The notes under the pieces were generated by a model. It did no database searches and had not been told where the DNA came from. It was given only the letters and a program-made list of their open reading frames with translations. The translations under genes were made by a program, and so were the position numbers. 64,000 nucleotides of DNA from positions 186,001 through 250,000 of the forward strand of contig JAZSJZ010000005.1 of the NCBI GenBank assembly GCA_045534575.1, given 5' to 3'. The stretch is from UBA4636 sp045534575. GTDB taxonomy: Bacteria; Bacillota; Clostridia; Christensenellales; Borkfalkiaceae. This document shows, in pieces, positions 33,831-42,615 of this stretch (positions within the stretch are counted from its first letter, which is position 1; the number at the start of each line of letters is the position of its first letter).

Positions 33831-36461
33831 ATGGAATTTTATAAGGAAAAAGCCGATAATATCATAAAGAATTTTAACAGCGATAAAACGCTTGGCTTAA
33901 CGGAAGAAAAAGTGAGAATTAACCGAGAAAAGTTCGGTTCTAACACTTTATCAAAAAAGCGCAAAAAATCTCTTGTTGCAAGAATTTTTGATGCGCTTGT
34001 TGAACCGATGATGCTCATATTAGTGTTTGCGTTAATCATAACTTTAGGCGTTAACGTTGGTAAGGCAATAAAGGGTGGCGACGGCAATTTTTTTGAATGC
34101 CTAGGCATTTTGATTGCAATCACAATTTCAACGGCTCTAACCGTTATTATGGAAGGAAAGAGCGAAAAAGCCTTCGAAACGCTTTCAAAACTTAGTAACA
34201 GTGCGGTAACTAAGGTTTTAAGAAACGGAAATAAAATAATAATTCCGTCGAGCGAAATCGTCGTTGGCGATATCGTTTTTTTAGAAGCGGGCGATAAAGT
34301 TTCGTTTGACGCGCGCCTTATATCTTGTCAAGATTTAAAGGTTGACGAATCTTCGTTAACGGGCGAAAGCCACGCCGTTAAAAAAGATGAAAAGTGGCAA
34401 ACTATTAAAGATATGACCTTAAGCGAACAACAAAATATGCTTTTTTCTGGCTCCTTCATAACCGAAGGTTTAGCGTCGGCAATAGTAACAGCGGTTGGCG
34501 ATAACGCTGAAATTGGAAAACTCGCTAGCGATGTTGCCTCAAATTCCACAATTTCAGCACCGCTTAACGAAAAGTTGCAAAGGCTAGGCAAAACCGTTTC
34601 GGTGTTTGGGCTTGTTTGCGCAGGTTTTGTTTTTGTGTTATCGCTTGTAAGGCTAATCGTATTAAACGAAGTATCTTTCGATAGCGTGCAAAATATCTTC
34701 ATAGAATCAATAGTTTTAATCGTTGCCGCAGTGCCAGAGGGCTTGCCTACAACCGTTGCAATTTCGCTCACCTTAAACGTCGTTAGGCTATCAAAACAAA
34801 ACGTTTTAATCAAAAAACTCGTTGCGACCGAAACGGTGGGCGCGGTCAGTGTTATTTGTTCGGATAAAACGGGCACTCTTACGAAAAACCAAATGTCGGT
34901 TGAAAAACTCGTAATAAAAGGCAAAAACATAGCGCTAAATAAGTTAAATTATGAACCTTTTATAATAAATTCAGCAATCAATTCAACCGCCGAACTAAAG
35001 GGTGAAAAGGTTCTTGGCTCGGCAACCGAAGGCGCGCTTTTGCTTGCTCTAAAAAAGTCAAATATTGACTATAACAAATATAGAAAACAAGCAAAAATTC
35101 TAAAAGTTACGCCGTTTTCTAGCGCGATAAAGTTTATGGAAACTAAAGCCCTTGTTGGAGCGGAAGAAATTTCTTACTTTAAAGGTGCGCCTGAAGTCAT
35201 AATTGAAAAGTGCAAAATTGAACTAAAAACCGCAAAGAAAATTCTTGCTGAAATCGAGGTTGAGCAAAGACGAGGCGCAAGAGCCATAGCCTTTGCGCAT
35301 AAAATAGGCGAAAGCGTTTATTTTGACGGCTACGCGCTACTTGCCGATAGTTTAAGAGAAGACGTAATCGAAGCCGTTTCCTCTTGCAAAGAAGCAGGGG
35401 TAAAAATCAAAATTTTAACGGGCGATAATAAGCAAACGGCAAAGTTCATTGCCGATAGGCTAGAAATAACTTCGGGTGAAAATTCGGTAGTTTTAGCCGA
35501 AGATATTGAAAATTTAACCGATGAAGAACTTAAAAAGGTGTTGCCAAATATTAGCGTTATTGCTAGAAGTTTACCTAAAACAAAATTAAGAGTTGTAAAA
35601 CTATTGCAAGAACTTGGCGAGGTCGTTGCCGTTACTGGCGACGGCGTTAACGACGCCCCTGCTATAAAACACGCCGATATCGGCATTTGCATGGGCAACG
35701 GCTCGGAAATAACCAAAAAAGCAAGCGACGTTGTGCTAATAGATAATAGTTTTTCAACCATTGTTAAAGCCATAAGTTTTGGTCGCAATATCTACTCTAA
35801 TTTTCAACGCTTTATAACCTTCCAACTAACGGTAAATTTAGCATCAATTAGCATAATTATTGCATATTTATTGCTAGGTTTAGAAAGCCCGTTTTCAAGC
35901 ACGTGTTTGCTTTGGTTAAATGTGATAATGGATGGTCCACTAGCCTTATCTTTAGGCTTAGAAAACCGAAAATTATCGCTCAAAAACACACATCCCGTTC
36001 GGCGAGATTCCAACATTTTAACTAATAAAATGCTACTAAGAATAGTAATTCACTCGTTGTTTATGTGTGCAATCGTTGCAATGCAAGAACTTCATAATTT
36101 TTTAAACGTTGCCGTTTTGCAAGAGCGCACGGTGGTTATAACTATGTTCGTGTTTTTCCAACTTTTTAATGCCATAAACTGCCGAGAAGTGGTGGCGGAG
36201 AGCGCTTTAAAGGGCATTTTTAGAAACAAACTTTTGTGCGTTATGCTATTTTTAACGCTTTTTATTCATATTTCGCTCGTGGAATTTGTTCCCGCATTTT
36301 TCGAAAGCGTTCACCTAGAGCCTATTTTATGGCTGAAAATAATAGGCGTATGCTCGTCGGTATTAATCTTTAGCGAATGCTACAAAATTATCTACCGTAG
36401 CGCAAAAAAGTTACCGTTTTTGACAAAATTTGCTATCATTAAAAAGCCCGAACTTACGTAA
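33831..36461 (+). CDS. Calcium-type cation-transporting P-type ATPase
   Basis: 876 residues, the normal size for P2-type pumps. It begins with a cation-ATPase N-terminal helix pair (LGLTEEKVRINREKFGSN), has the actuator motif LTGES, the ion-site PEGLP at 302-306, the phosphorylation site DKTGT with D345 and the hinge TGDGVNDAPA. Transmembrane helix 6 has NVIMDGPLALSLG, close to the NxxxD pattern of Ca2+ pumps. The likely role is Ca2+ (or Mn2+) export; the ion cannot be proven here. About ten membrane helices are present. A palindrome overlaps its ribosome binding site. Confidence 0.92.
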   Translation: MEFYKEKADNIIKNFNSDKTLGLTEEKVRINREKFGSNTLSKKRKKSLVARIFDALVEPMMLILVFALIITLGVNVGKAIKGGDGNFFECLGILIAITISTALTVIMEGKSEKAFETLSKLSNSAVTKVLRNGNKIIIPSSEIVVGDIVFLEAGDKVSFDARLISCQDLKVDESSLTGESHAVKKDEKWQTIKDMTLSEQQNMLFSGSFITEGLASAIVTAVGDNAEIGKLASDVASNSTISAPLNEKLQRLGKTVSVFGLVCAGFVFVLSLVRLIVLNEVSFDSVQNIFIESIVLIVAAVPEGLPTTVAISLTLNVVRLSKQNVLIKKLVATETVGAVSVICSDKTGTLTKNQMSVEKLVIKGKNIALNKLNYEPFIINSAINSTAELKGEKVLGSATEGALLLALKKSNIDYNKYRKQAKILKVTPFSSAIKFMETKALVGAEEISYFKGAPEVIIEKCKIELKTAKKILAEIEVEQRRGARAIAFAHKIGESVYFDGYALLADSLREDVIEAVSSCKEAGVKIKILTGDNKQTAKFIADRLEITSGENSVVLAEDIENLTDEELKKVLPNISVIARSLPKTKLRVVKLLQELGEVVAVTGDGVNDAPAIKHADIGICMGNGSEITKKASDVVLIDNSFSTIVKAISFGRNIYSNFQRFITFQLTVNLASISIIIAYLLLGLESPFSSTCLLWLNVIMDGPLALSLGLENRKLSLKNTHPVRRDSNILTNKMLLRIVIHSLFMCAIVAMQELHNFLNVAVLQERTVVITMFVFFQLFNAINCREVVAESALKGIFRNKLLCVMLFLTLFIHISLVEFVPAFFESVHLEPILWLKIIGVCSSVLIFSECYKIIYRSAKKLPFLTKFAIIKKPELT

Positions 36462-36473
36462 ACTATTTTAGAT

Positions 36474-37190
36474 ATGAATTTTGTTGTGAGCGACGCGGAT
36501 TTTCGCGCGTTAAATATAAAATATTTAAAAGACACGCTTTTTGATATTATTGAAACCTTCAGAGGCGAGGTAAAAATCGAAAGTGGCGAAGATAGGTGCA
36601 ATTTTTTCGTGGAAATTCCAAACGAGTGCGCAAACGTTTTTAGAATATCTTTAGAAGATAAAATTGCCGATATCATTGCCGTCAACTATAAATATGAATT
36701 TTTCAAAAAACACATTAGGGTAACGGGGCTATCTTCAATCGAATTTGAACTTTTGCTCACAGCCTTAATTTCGGCTGATATCGAAGAAGACAAACGCTAC
36801 GCAATCTCAAAACTTAATAAAAGCCCTTATTCAATAGACGGCTCATTCAATTTTTTAATGAAACCGCTTCTTAGTAAGTGGACTGAGATAGTAACCTTTA
36901 TTCCTTCGTATTTTAAAAGCGAGCAGTTGAAAGATTTTGTTTCATACGTAATTTTAGAAAAGAAGAACAAAAAAACTTTTGTAATTGACGGTATGGTTTT
37001 TGATAGAAATTATAACAAATTACTTCGAGCCGACCTCGTTTTAGGAGGCGAAGCAAGGGTTGTGAAAGAAATTTTGCTATCTTCTTCATGCGAGGTCGAG
37101 TTAAACTCAAAAATTCCAAAGATTGATGAATTTTATCTCAAAGAATTTTTCGGCGATAAAATATTTTTTAAAAAGGGCTATTTTTGTTGA
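36474..37190 (+). CDS. YtxC-like protein (putative sporulation-associated)
   Basis: 238 residues. Recognition rests on weak sequence resemblance, FLMKPLLSKWTEIVTF and LKDFVSYVILEKK, to the YtxC family and on its place just upstream of thrS, as in Bacillus and Clostridia. The N-terminal half is mixed alpha/beta and the C-terminal half helical. YtxC is of unknown function and is called sporulation-related mainly by its distribution. It follows the P-ATPase after 12 bases. Its stop codon overlaps the -35 box of the thrS promoter. Confidence 0.6.
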   Translation: MNFVVSDADFRALNIKYLKDTLFDIIETFRGEVKIESGEDRCNFFVEIPNECANVFRISLEDKIADIIAVNYKYEFFKKHIRVTGLSSIEFELLLTALISADIEEDKRYAISKLNKSPYSIDGSFNFLMKPLLSKWTEIVTFIPSYFKSEQLKDFVSYVILEKKNKKTFVIDGMVFDRNYNKLLRADLVLGGEARVVKEILLSSSCEVELNSKIPKIDEFYLKEFFGDKIFFKKGYFC

Positions 37191-37214
37191 CAAAACTTTT
37201 CTTTAGTATATAAT
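37187..37214 (+). promoter_or_regulatory. Promoter of the thrS T-box leader
   Basis: TTGACA at 37187-37192, overlapping the TGA stop of the preceding gene, and TATAAT at 37209-37214, spacing 16. Confidence 0.8.
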
Positions 37215-37219
37215 TGAAT

Positions 37220-37443
37220 ATACAAAACGAAAGACTTCTTAATGGTAAGACAAGTAGCATAGGTCAACTTTACCCAGAGAGTCGTGCCTTAGGCTGTGAG
37301 CACGATTAAAGCCCGAAAGCAAAACCACTTTCCAGAAGCGAGTGCGCTATCGTTTAGCGCAAAACTGAGGCGGATATTCCGTAAATTAAGGTGGAACCAC
37401 GATTTTTAAGTCGTCCTTATGCGTAGCATAGGGGCGTTTTTCG
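37220..37443 (+). promoter_or_regulatory. T-box leader (Thr) of thrS
   Basis: Stem I carries the agagag motif and, on its 3' side, adjacent threonine codons ACC (37324-37326) and ACT (37327-37329); one is the specifier. The T-box aaggtggaaccacg is at 37388-37401; its TGGA can pair with TCCA, fitting tRNA-Thr with discriminator U. A terminator stem (37412-37436) is followed by tttttcg. Uncharged tRNA-Thr should allow thrS transcription. Confidence 0.93.
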
Positions 37444-37470
37444 TTTTAATAAAAGATTGAGGTAAAATTT

Positions 37471-39414
37471 ATGAAAATCACTTTAAAAAACGATAACATT
37501 TTAGAATTTGATACTGGCATTTCTCTTTACGAAATAGCAAAATCAATTTCGGAAGGTCTAGCAAGAGAGGCTGTTGTTGCTAAAGTTGACGGCGTTTTAA
37601 CCGATATGACGGCAGTTGTTGATAACGATTGCAAAGTTGAATTTTTAACGCTTAAAGATGCCGAAGGTCTTGACGTTTATCGCCACACTTGTTCGCATAT
37701 TTTAGCGCAAGCAGTAAAATCAATTTACCCAACTTGTAGTTTGGCAATCGGCCCAACTATTGAGAACGGCTTTTATTACGATTTCGACTTCAAAACCCCA
37801 ATAACTCAAGAAGATTTTGCAAAAATTGAAGACGAAATGAAGAAAATTATCAAATCAAACCTTCCTATTTCTCGTTTCGAACTTCCTAAAAAAGAAGCAA
37901 TCAAACTAATGAAAGGCTTTGGTGAAACTTATAAGGTTGAACTTATCAAAGATTTACCAGAAGGCGAGAAAATTTCTTTCTATAAGCAAGGCGATTTTGT
38001 TGATTTATGCCGTGGGCCACACCTTTTCTCAACGGGCAAAATTAAAGCGTTTAAACTTTTAAGTTTAACGGGCGCTTATTGGCGTGGAAACGAAAAGAAC
38101 AAAATGCTCACTAGAATTTACGCAACGGCTTTTGAGAAAAAATCAGAACTTGAAGAATATATTCAAAAACTAGAAGAAGCAAAAAGTCGTGATCATAACA
38201 AAATCGGCAGAGAACTCGGCTTTTTTATGACGAGTGAAGTCGTTGGTCAAGGTTTGCCACTTTTAACGCCTAAGGGCACGAAAGTTATGCAAACGATGAT
38301 AAGATTCGTTGAAGACGAAGAAGAACGCCGTGGCTTTATGCTAACAAGAACGCCTTCAATGGCAAAGAGCGACCTTTATAAAATTTCAGGGCACTGGTAT
38401 CACTATCGTGATAAAATGTTCGTAATAGGCGACGAGGAAGACGAAAACGAAGTTCTTGCAATGCGCCCGATGACTTGTCCTTTCCAATACCAAATTTATA
38501 AAAGCGGTTTAAAAAGCTATAGAGATTTACCTTACCGCTTTGCTGAAACTGCAACTCTATTTAGAAAGGAAGCTTCTGGCGAAATGCACGGGCTTATAAG
38601 AGTTCGTCAGTTCACGCTATCTGACGGGCATATTATTTGCACTCCAGAACAAATCGAGGGCGAATTTAAAAAGTGCTTAGACCTTAGCCTTTATTTCTTA
38701 AAGTGCTTAGGCATGGAAGACGACGTAACCTACCGCTTCTCAAAGCGTGGTAACAATAAAGAAAAATATATCGATAACGATAAGGCTTGGGAAGAAACTC
38801 AAGCGCTTATGAAGCAAATTCTCGATAATTTAGGGCTTGACTACGTTGAAGCTGACGACGAAGCCGCTTTCTACGGCCCTAAGCTCGACGTTCAAATTAA
38901 GAACGTTTACGGCAAGGAAGATACACTCATCACCTTGCAACTCGACTTTGCCGCTGGGCATAGTTTCGATATGAGTTATATCGACGCAAACAACGAAAAG
39001 AAAACTCCGTTTGTTATTCATAGAAGTTCTATCGGTTGCTATGAAAGAGTTTTCGCAATGCTCATTGAAAAATATGCTGGAGCTTTCCCACTATGGCTTG
39101 CTCCTTGCCAAGTAAAGGTAATTCCTGTTACCGATAGGGCTAACGATTACGCTCAAAAAATCGTTGAAGATATGAAAGCGCAAGGTCTTAGAGTTGAGTG
39201 CGACTATCGCAACGAAAAGGTTGGCAAAAAGATAAGAGATGCTCAGCTTGACAAATCGCCATATATGCTTATTTTAGGCGATAAAGAGGTGGAAGACGGC
39301 ACAATCGTATCTGCAAGGTCAAGAAGAGCGGGCGATTTAGGTCAAATGAAAACTGAAGACTTTATCGCAATGCTAGTTAAAGAAGATAAAGAAAAAATCG
39401 TTTACAAAAACTAA
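37471..39414 (+). CDS. thrS: Threonyl-tRNA synthetase
   Basis: 647 residues, full length. The N-terminal TGS domain (about 1-62) is followed by the editing domain with the HxxxH-type zinc/editing motif HTCSHILAQAVK, then the class II core with motif 2 FRKEASGEMHGLIRVRQF and motif 3 GCYERVFAMLIE, and the anticodon-binding domain starting near PLWLAPCQVKVIPV. Ribosome binding site gaggt. Controlled by the Thr T-box. Downstream a hairpin (aaccaaaa/ttttggtt) overlaps the infC promoter. Confidence 0.97.
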   Translation: MKITLKNDNILEFDTGISLYEIAKSISEGLAREAVVAKVDGVLTDMTAVVDNDCKVEFLTLKDAEGLDVYRHTCSHILAQAVKSIYPTCSLAIGPTIENGFYYDFDFKTPITQEDFAKIEDEMKKIIKSNLPISRFELPKKEAIKLMKGFGETYKVELIKDLPEGEKISFYKQGDFVDLCRGPHLFSTGKIKAFKLLSLTGAYWRGNEKNKMLTRIYATAFEKKSELEEYIQKLEEAKSRDHNKIGRELGFFMTSEVVGQGLPLLTPKGTKVMQTMIRFVEDEEERRGFMLTRTPSMAKSDLYKISGHWYHYRDKMFVIGDEEDENEVLAMRPMTCPFQYQIYKSGLKSYRDLPYRFAETATLFRKEASGEMHGLIRVRQFTLSDGHIICTPEQIEGEFKKCLDLSLYFLKCLGMEDDVTYRFSKRGNNKEKYIDNDKAWEETQALMKQILDNLGLDYVEADDEAAFYGPKLDVQIKNVYGKEDTLITLQLDFAAGHSFDMSYIDANNEKKTPFVIHRSSIGCYERVFAMLIEKYAGAFPLWLAPCQVKVIPVTDRANDYAQKIVEDMKAQGLRVECDYRNEKVGKKIRDAQLDKSPYMLILGDKEVEDGTIVSARSRRAGDLGQMKTEDFIAMLVKEDKEKIVYKN

Positions 39415-39443
39415 AAAATAACCAAAAAACCATTAAATTTTGG

Positions 39444-39472
39444 TTGACAAAAGATTGAAAGGGTGTTATTAT
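39444..39472 (+). promoter_or_regulatory. Promoter of infC-rpmI-rplT
   Basis: TTGACA at 39444-39449 and TATTAT at 39467-39472, spacing 17. Confidence 0.8.
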
Positions 39473-39479
39473 ACTTATG

Positions 39480-39601
39480 CTTTAAGTAGAAGCTAGCCCT
39501 TCTCGCCACAAGCAAAGTAAAGTGGCACATACTTTTTTCTATCTCTATATAGGTGAAAACTGTGTATTTATCGGGCTATTCTATTTAGCCCGATTTTTTT
39601 G
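39480..39601 (+). promoter_or_regulatory. Leader of infC, probably L20-responsive
   Basis: Between promoter and infC lies a structured leader with agaag/cttct and gccac/gtggc stems, ending in an intrinsic terminator (stem cgggct/agcccg at 39572-39592, then seven T). In Firmicutes the infC-rpmI-rplT leader binds ribosomal protein L20 and attenuates transcription; this location and the terminator fit. I identify it by position and shape, not by a full alignment. Confidence 0.7.
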
Positions 39602-39626
39602 TATATTTTATTAGGGGGAAACAACC

Positions 39627-40151
39627 ATTAAAATCCAAAATAACGTCAACGAAATGATAAAACACGCCCAAGTTCGTTTAATCGGCGAAGACGGAGCACA
39701 ACTTGGCATCGTAAGTTCACAAGAAGCACTTGAAATGGCGTATAACGCTAATTTAGACCTTGTTGAAATTTCGCCAAACTCTAATCCGCCTGTTTGCAAA
39801 ATTATGGACTACGGCAAATTCCGTTTCGAAACGATGAAAAAGCAAAAAGAGGCGAAGAAGAACCAAAAAGTTGTTGAGTTTAAAGAAATTTGGCTTTCAA
39901 TGACTATCGATATTGGCGATTTAAACGTAAAGGCAAAACAAACTATTAAGTTTTTATCGCAAGGTAACAAAGTTAAGGTATCAATCCGCCTAAAGGGTAG
40001 GCAAAACGCGCACTCGTCAATCGGGATTGACGTTATGAACAAGTTCTACGAAATGGTTAAAGAGAGCGCCGTTTTAGAAAAGAAACCGCTTTTAGAGGGT
40101 AGAAACATTTTAATGATTTTAGCCCCACTTAGCGAACAAACTAAAAAATAA
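39627..40151 (+). CDS. infC: Translation initiation factor IF-3, ATT start
   Basis: 174 residues if started at ATT 39627, which follows agggggaa at a seven-base spacing. The next ATG (39654) has no ribosome binding site and would remove the first nine residues. IF-3 keeps 30S subunits free and checks start codons; starting its own gene at AUU is the known autoregulatory trick in Escherichia coli and other bacteria. Family motifs: KHAQVRLIGEDGAQLG, NPPVCKIMDYGKFRFE and IRLKGRQNAHSSIG. First gene of the operon with rpmI and rplT. Confidence 0.95.
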   Translation: MKIQNNVNEMIKHAQVRLIGEDGAQLGIVSSQEALEMAYNANLDLVEISPNSNPPVCKIMDYGKFRFETMKKQKEAKKNQKVVEFKEIWLSMTIDIGDLNVKAKQTIKFLSQGNKVKVSIRLKGRQNAHSSIGIDVMNKFYEMVKESAVLEKKPLLEGRNILMILAPLSEQTKK

Positions 40152-40153
40152 TC

Positions 40154-40189
40154 GCAATGCGATTTAAAATTGCAATGCGATTTAAAATT
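40154..40189 (+). repeat. Perfect 18-base tandem duplication between infC and rpmI
   Basis: gcaatgcgatttaaaatt at 40154-40171 is repeated exactly at 40172-40189, directly after the infC stop. Each copy contains the partial palindrome tcgcaatgcga or its start. Confidence 0.9.
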
Positions 40190-40230
40190 TAAGAAAAAAT
40201 AAAAATAATATATAATTGGAGGTAATTCCT

Positions 40231-40431
40231 ATGCCTAAAATGAAAACACATAGCGGTTCAAAAAAGCGTTTTAAAGTTACCGCTTCAGGCAAAGTAAAGA
40301 GAGCTCACGAAGGGCACAGCCACATCTTAAGTAAAAAAACTACTAAGAGAAAGAGAAGATTAAGACAAGGTTCTTACGTTGCAACAACGCAAGAAAAGAC
40401 TATCAAGAATCTCATTCCATACAAGGGTTAA
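40231..40431 (+). CDS. rpmI: 50S ribosomal protein L35
   Basis: 66 residues from MPKMKTHSGSKKRFKVTA, the standard L35 opening, after an aggagg-like ggaggt with eight-base spacing. An upstream start 15 bases earlier lies inside the ribosome binding site and is rejected. Strongly basic, as expected for an rRNA-binding protein. Middle gene of infC-rpmI-rplT. Confidence 0.97.
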   Translation: MPKMKTHSGSKKRFKVTASGKVKRAHEGHSHILSKKTTKRKRRLRQGSYVATTQEKTIKNLIPYKG

Positions 40432-40446
40432 TAGGGGGTAAATATT

Positions 40447-40800
40447 ATGCGTATTAAAAGAGCGGTAAACGCTGTTAAAAAGCGTAGAAAAATATTAAAA
40501 CTTGCTAAAGGTTACTTTGGCGCAAAGAGCAAACTTTATAGAGTAGCACGTCAAGCGGTTATGAAATCACTTTCTTACGCTTACGTAGGAAGAAAGGCTA
40601 AAAAGCGTGATTTTAGAAAACTCTGGATTGCTCGTATCAACGCAGGTTGCCGTCAAAACGGTTTAAGTTACTCAAAGTTTATGCACGGTCTTAAACTTTT
40701 AGATATCAGCCTTAACAGAAAAGTTTTATCTGATATGGCTATCAACGACGCTCAAGGCTTTAGCGCACTTTGCGAACAAGTAAAGGCAAAAATTGCTTAA
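40447..40800 (+). CDS. rplT: 50S ribosomal protein L20
   Basis: 117 residues, normal length. MRIKRAVNAVKKRRKILK opens the basic N-terminal extension; GYFGAKSKLYRVARQAV and LWIARINAGCRQNGLSYS are family signatures. L20 is needed early in 50S assembly and represses its own operon through the leader upstream of infC in Firmicutes. Ribosome binding site aggggg. A terminator follows. Confidence 0.97.
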   Translation: MRIKRAVNAVKKRRKILKLAKGYFGAKSKLYRVARQAVMKSLSYAYVGRKAKKRDFRKLWIARINAGCRQNGLSYSKFMHGLKLLDISLNRKVLSDMAINDAQGFSALCEQVKAKIA

Positions 40801-40810
40801 TTAACTTAAT

Positions 40811-40838
40811 GGACCGCTTTAAATTTGCGGTCCTTTTT
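40811..40838 (+). terminator. Terminator after rplT
   Basis: Stem ggaccgc/gcggtcc followed by six T. Confidence 0.92.
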
Positions 40839-40852
40839 TGCATTAGTATTGT

Positions 40853-41584
40853 ATGATAACTTCAAGGCAAAACGCGCTCGTAAAAAAGATGCGTTCATTA
40901 AAAGATAAGAAGGAAAGGCTTTCTCGGCTAGAATATTTAGTTGAGGGCGAAAAGCAGGTTAAAGACGCTTTTTTGTCTGGTCAAGAAATTTCTTGCATTA
41001 TGGGAACGGCTGAACTTATAGTCGGCTATAAAACTAGCGGTTTAGAAGTCGTTGAAGTCAGTAAAGAAATTGCTTCCTACGTGTGCGATTCCGTTACTCC
41101 GCAAGGCATTTGCGCCTCAGTAAAAATTCCTCAAAACGCTAGATTTTCTGCGGAAAAATCGTGCGTTTTGTTAGACGGCGTTAAAGACCCTGGTAACGTT
41201 GGAACAATCATTAGAACTTGCGCCGCTGTTGGAATAGAAAACATAATTTTAATCGATTCTTGCGATGCATTTTCTCCAAAATGCGTTCGTGCCACTATGG
41301 GTGGAATTTATCATGTAAACGTGTTTGAAAAAACGTATGAACAAGCACTAGAAATGATTAAAAATATGCACGTTATCGTTTGCGATATGGGTGGTGAGAA
41401 CGTTTTTTCTTTTGAAAGCCCTAAAACTTTTTGCCTATGCGTGGGGAGCGAATCTCACGGCGTCAGCAAAACGATGATAGAGCGCGCTAACAGCACCGTA
41501 AAACTTGAAATGAAGCCTTGTATGGAAAGTTTGAACGCAGGCGTTGCGCTTTCCGTTATACTTTACAAATTAACACAAAATTAA
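40853..41584 (+). CDS. TrmH/SpoU-family RNA 2'-O-methyltransferase
   Basis: 243 residues. The N-terminal substrate-binding domain opens with SRQNALVKKMRSLKDKKER, and the knotted SPOUT domain carries GNVGTIIRTCAAVGIENIIL, LCVGSESHGVS and the last motif ESLNAGVALSVILY. It is likely a 23S rRNA ribose methylase (RlmB or the TsnR/AvirB-like group). It starts 15 bases after the rplT terminator without a visible Shine-Dalgarno sequence. YebC follows 11 bases downstream. Confidence 0.9.
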   Translation: MITSRQNALVKKMRSLKDKKERLSRLEYLVEGEKQVKDAFLSGQEISCIMGTAELIVGYKTSGLEVVEVSKEIASYVCDSVTPQGICASVKIPQNARFSAEKSCVLLDGVKDPGNVGTIIRTCAAVGIENIILIDSCDAFSPKCVRATMGGIYHVNVFEKTYEQALEMIKNMHVIVCDMGGENVFSFESPKTFCLCVGSESHGVSKTMIERANSTVKLEMKPCMESLNAGVALSVILYKLTQN

Positions 41585-41595
41585 GGAGAAAAATT

Positions 41596-42336
41596 ATGTC
41601 AGGACATAGTAAATGGCACAATATACAAGCAAAAAAAGGTAAGGCAGACGCAGCAAGAGGCAAAATTTTTACCAAAATCGGTAGAGAAATTGCCGTTGCA
41701 GCAAAACTTGGCACTGACCCTAACTTAAACAGCAAACTTGCCGATGCTATCGCAAAAGCAAAGGCTGCAAATATGCCTAACGATAACATCAAAAGAAGTA
41801 TTGCAAAGGCTGCGGGAGAACTTGGCAACGTAAACTACGAAAATCTAGTTTACGAAGGCTATGGCATTGGCGGTAGTGCAGTTATCGTAAAAACCCTTAC
41901 CGACAACAAGAACAGAACTGTAGGCGACGTTCGTCATATCTTCGATAAATTTGGCGGAAGTTTAGGAACAACGGGTAGCGTTCAATTTATGTTTGAAAAT
42001 ATGGGTGTTATCGTTATTGAAAGAACGCCAGAACTAGATGAAGACGCTATGATGGAATACACTTTAGATTCTGGTGCAGACGATTGTATCACTTTAGACG
42101 ACGTTTACGAAATTAGAACAGCGCCTAGCGCATTTTCGTCAGTTAGAGCATATTTTGAACAAAAGCAAATTGCCTTCGTTGAAGCCGATATTATGATGGT
42201 TCCAAACGATAAAATCACATTGACCGACGAACAACTTGTAACTTTCAACAAAATGCTCGACGCTTTCGACGATAACGACGACGTTCAAGATATCTATCAC
42301 AACGTTGAACTTCCTGAAGAAGAGGACGAAGATTAA
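41596..42336 (+). CDS. yebC: YebC/PmpR family protein
   Basis: 246 residues from MSGHSKWHNIQAKKGKAD, the family's standard opening, after aaggag. ANMPNDNIKRSIAKA and YEGYGIGGSAVIVKTLTDNKNRT are also conserved; the C-terminal part is acidic. Family members act as transcription regulators or, as more recent work suggests, help ribosomes through proline-rich stretches. It is between an rRNA methyltransferase and ruvC, where yebC-ruvC linkage is common. Confidence 0.95.
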   Translation: MSGHSKWHNIQAKKGKADAARGKIFTKIGREIAVAAKLGTDPNLNSKLADAIAKAKAANMPNDNIKRSIAKAAGELGNVNYENLVYEGYGIGGSAVIVKTLTDNKNRTVGDVRHIFDKFGGSLGTTGSVQFMFENMGVIVIERTPELDEDAMMEYTLDSGADDCITLDDVYEIRTAPSAFSSVRAYFEQKQIAFVEADIMMVPNDKITLTDEQLVTFNKMLDAFDDNDDVQDIYHNVELPEEEDED

Positions 42337-42490
42337 TTTTTTTAAGTTTTTTAGTATATATTCTAAAAAACGTGGCATATTATTTTTGTAACGGTTGAAA
42401 AAGATACTTTTTAGCGAAAGTTAATTAGTTATTTTTCAAGAAAAAGCCGTTTAAAATATAGTCTGCCAAAAGTTTAGCAAAAAATAGTTT

Positions 42491-42547
42491 CTGCCGAACT
42501 TTATCGGCAGGACCGCAAGGAATTAATTTTCTTTGCGGTATTTTTTT
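42491..42547 (+). terminator. Double hairpin terminator after yebC
   Basis: Two stems: ctgccga/tcggcag (42491-42510) and accgcaa/ttgcggt (42512-42539), the second followed by seven T. The 42337-42490 part holds an inverted repeat gttttttag/ctaaaaaac (42346-42371) and otherwise nothing recognisable. Confidence 0.85.
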
Positions 42548-42567
42548 GCAAAAAAACTCTAAAGTCC

Positions 42568-42596
42568 TTGATAATGACGAGCATTTAATATATAAT
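42568..42596 (+). promoter_or_regulatory. Promoter of the 42.6-kb protease gene
   Basis: TTGATA at 42568-42573 and TATAAT at 42591-42596, spacing 17. Confidence 0.8.
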
Positions 42597-42615
42597 ATTA
42601 AAGTAAGGTGGAATT

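Noticed and set aside
34328..34930. 200-codon minus-strand frame within the P-ATPase gene
   Set aside because: It is a shadow of the ATPase reading frame, with Ser/Thr-rich composition and no ribosome binding site.
35330..35788. 152-codon minus-strand frame within the P-ATPase gene
   Set aside because: Antisense shadow of the conserved phosphorylation and hinge domains.
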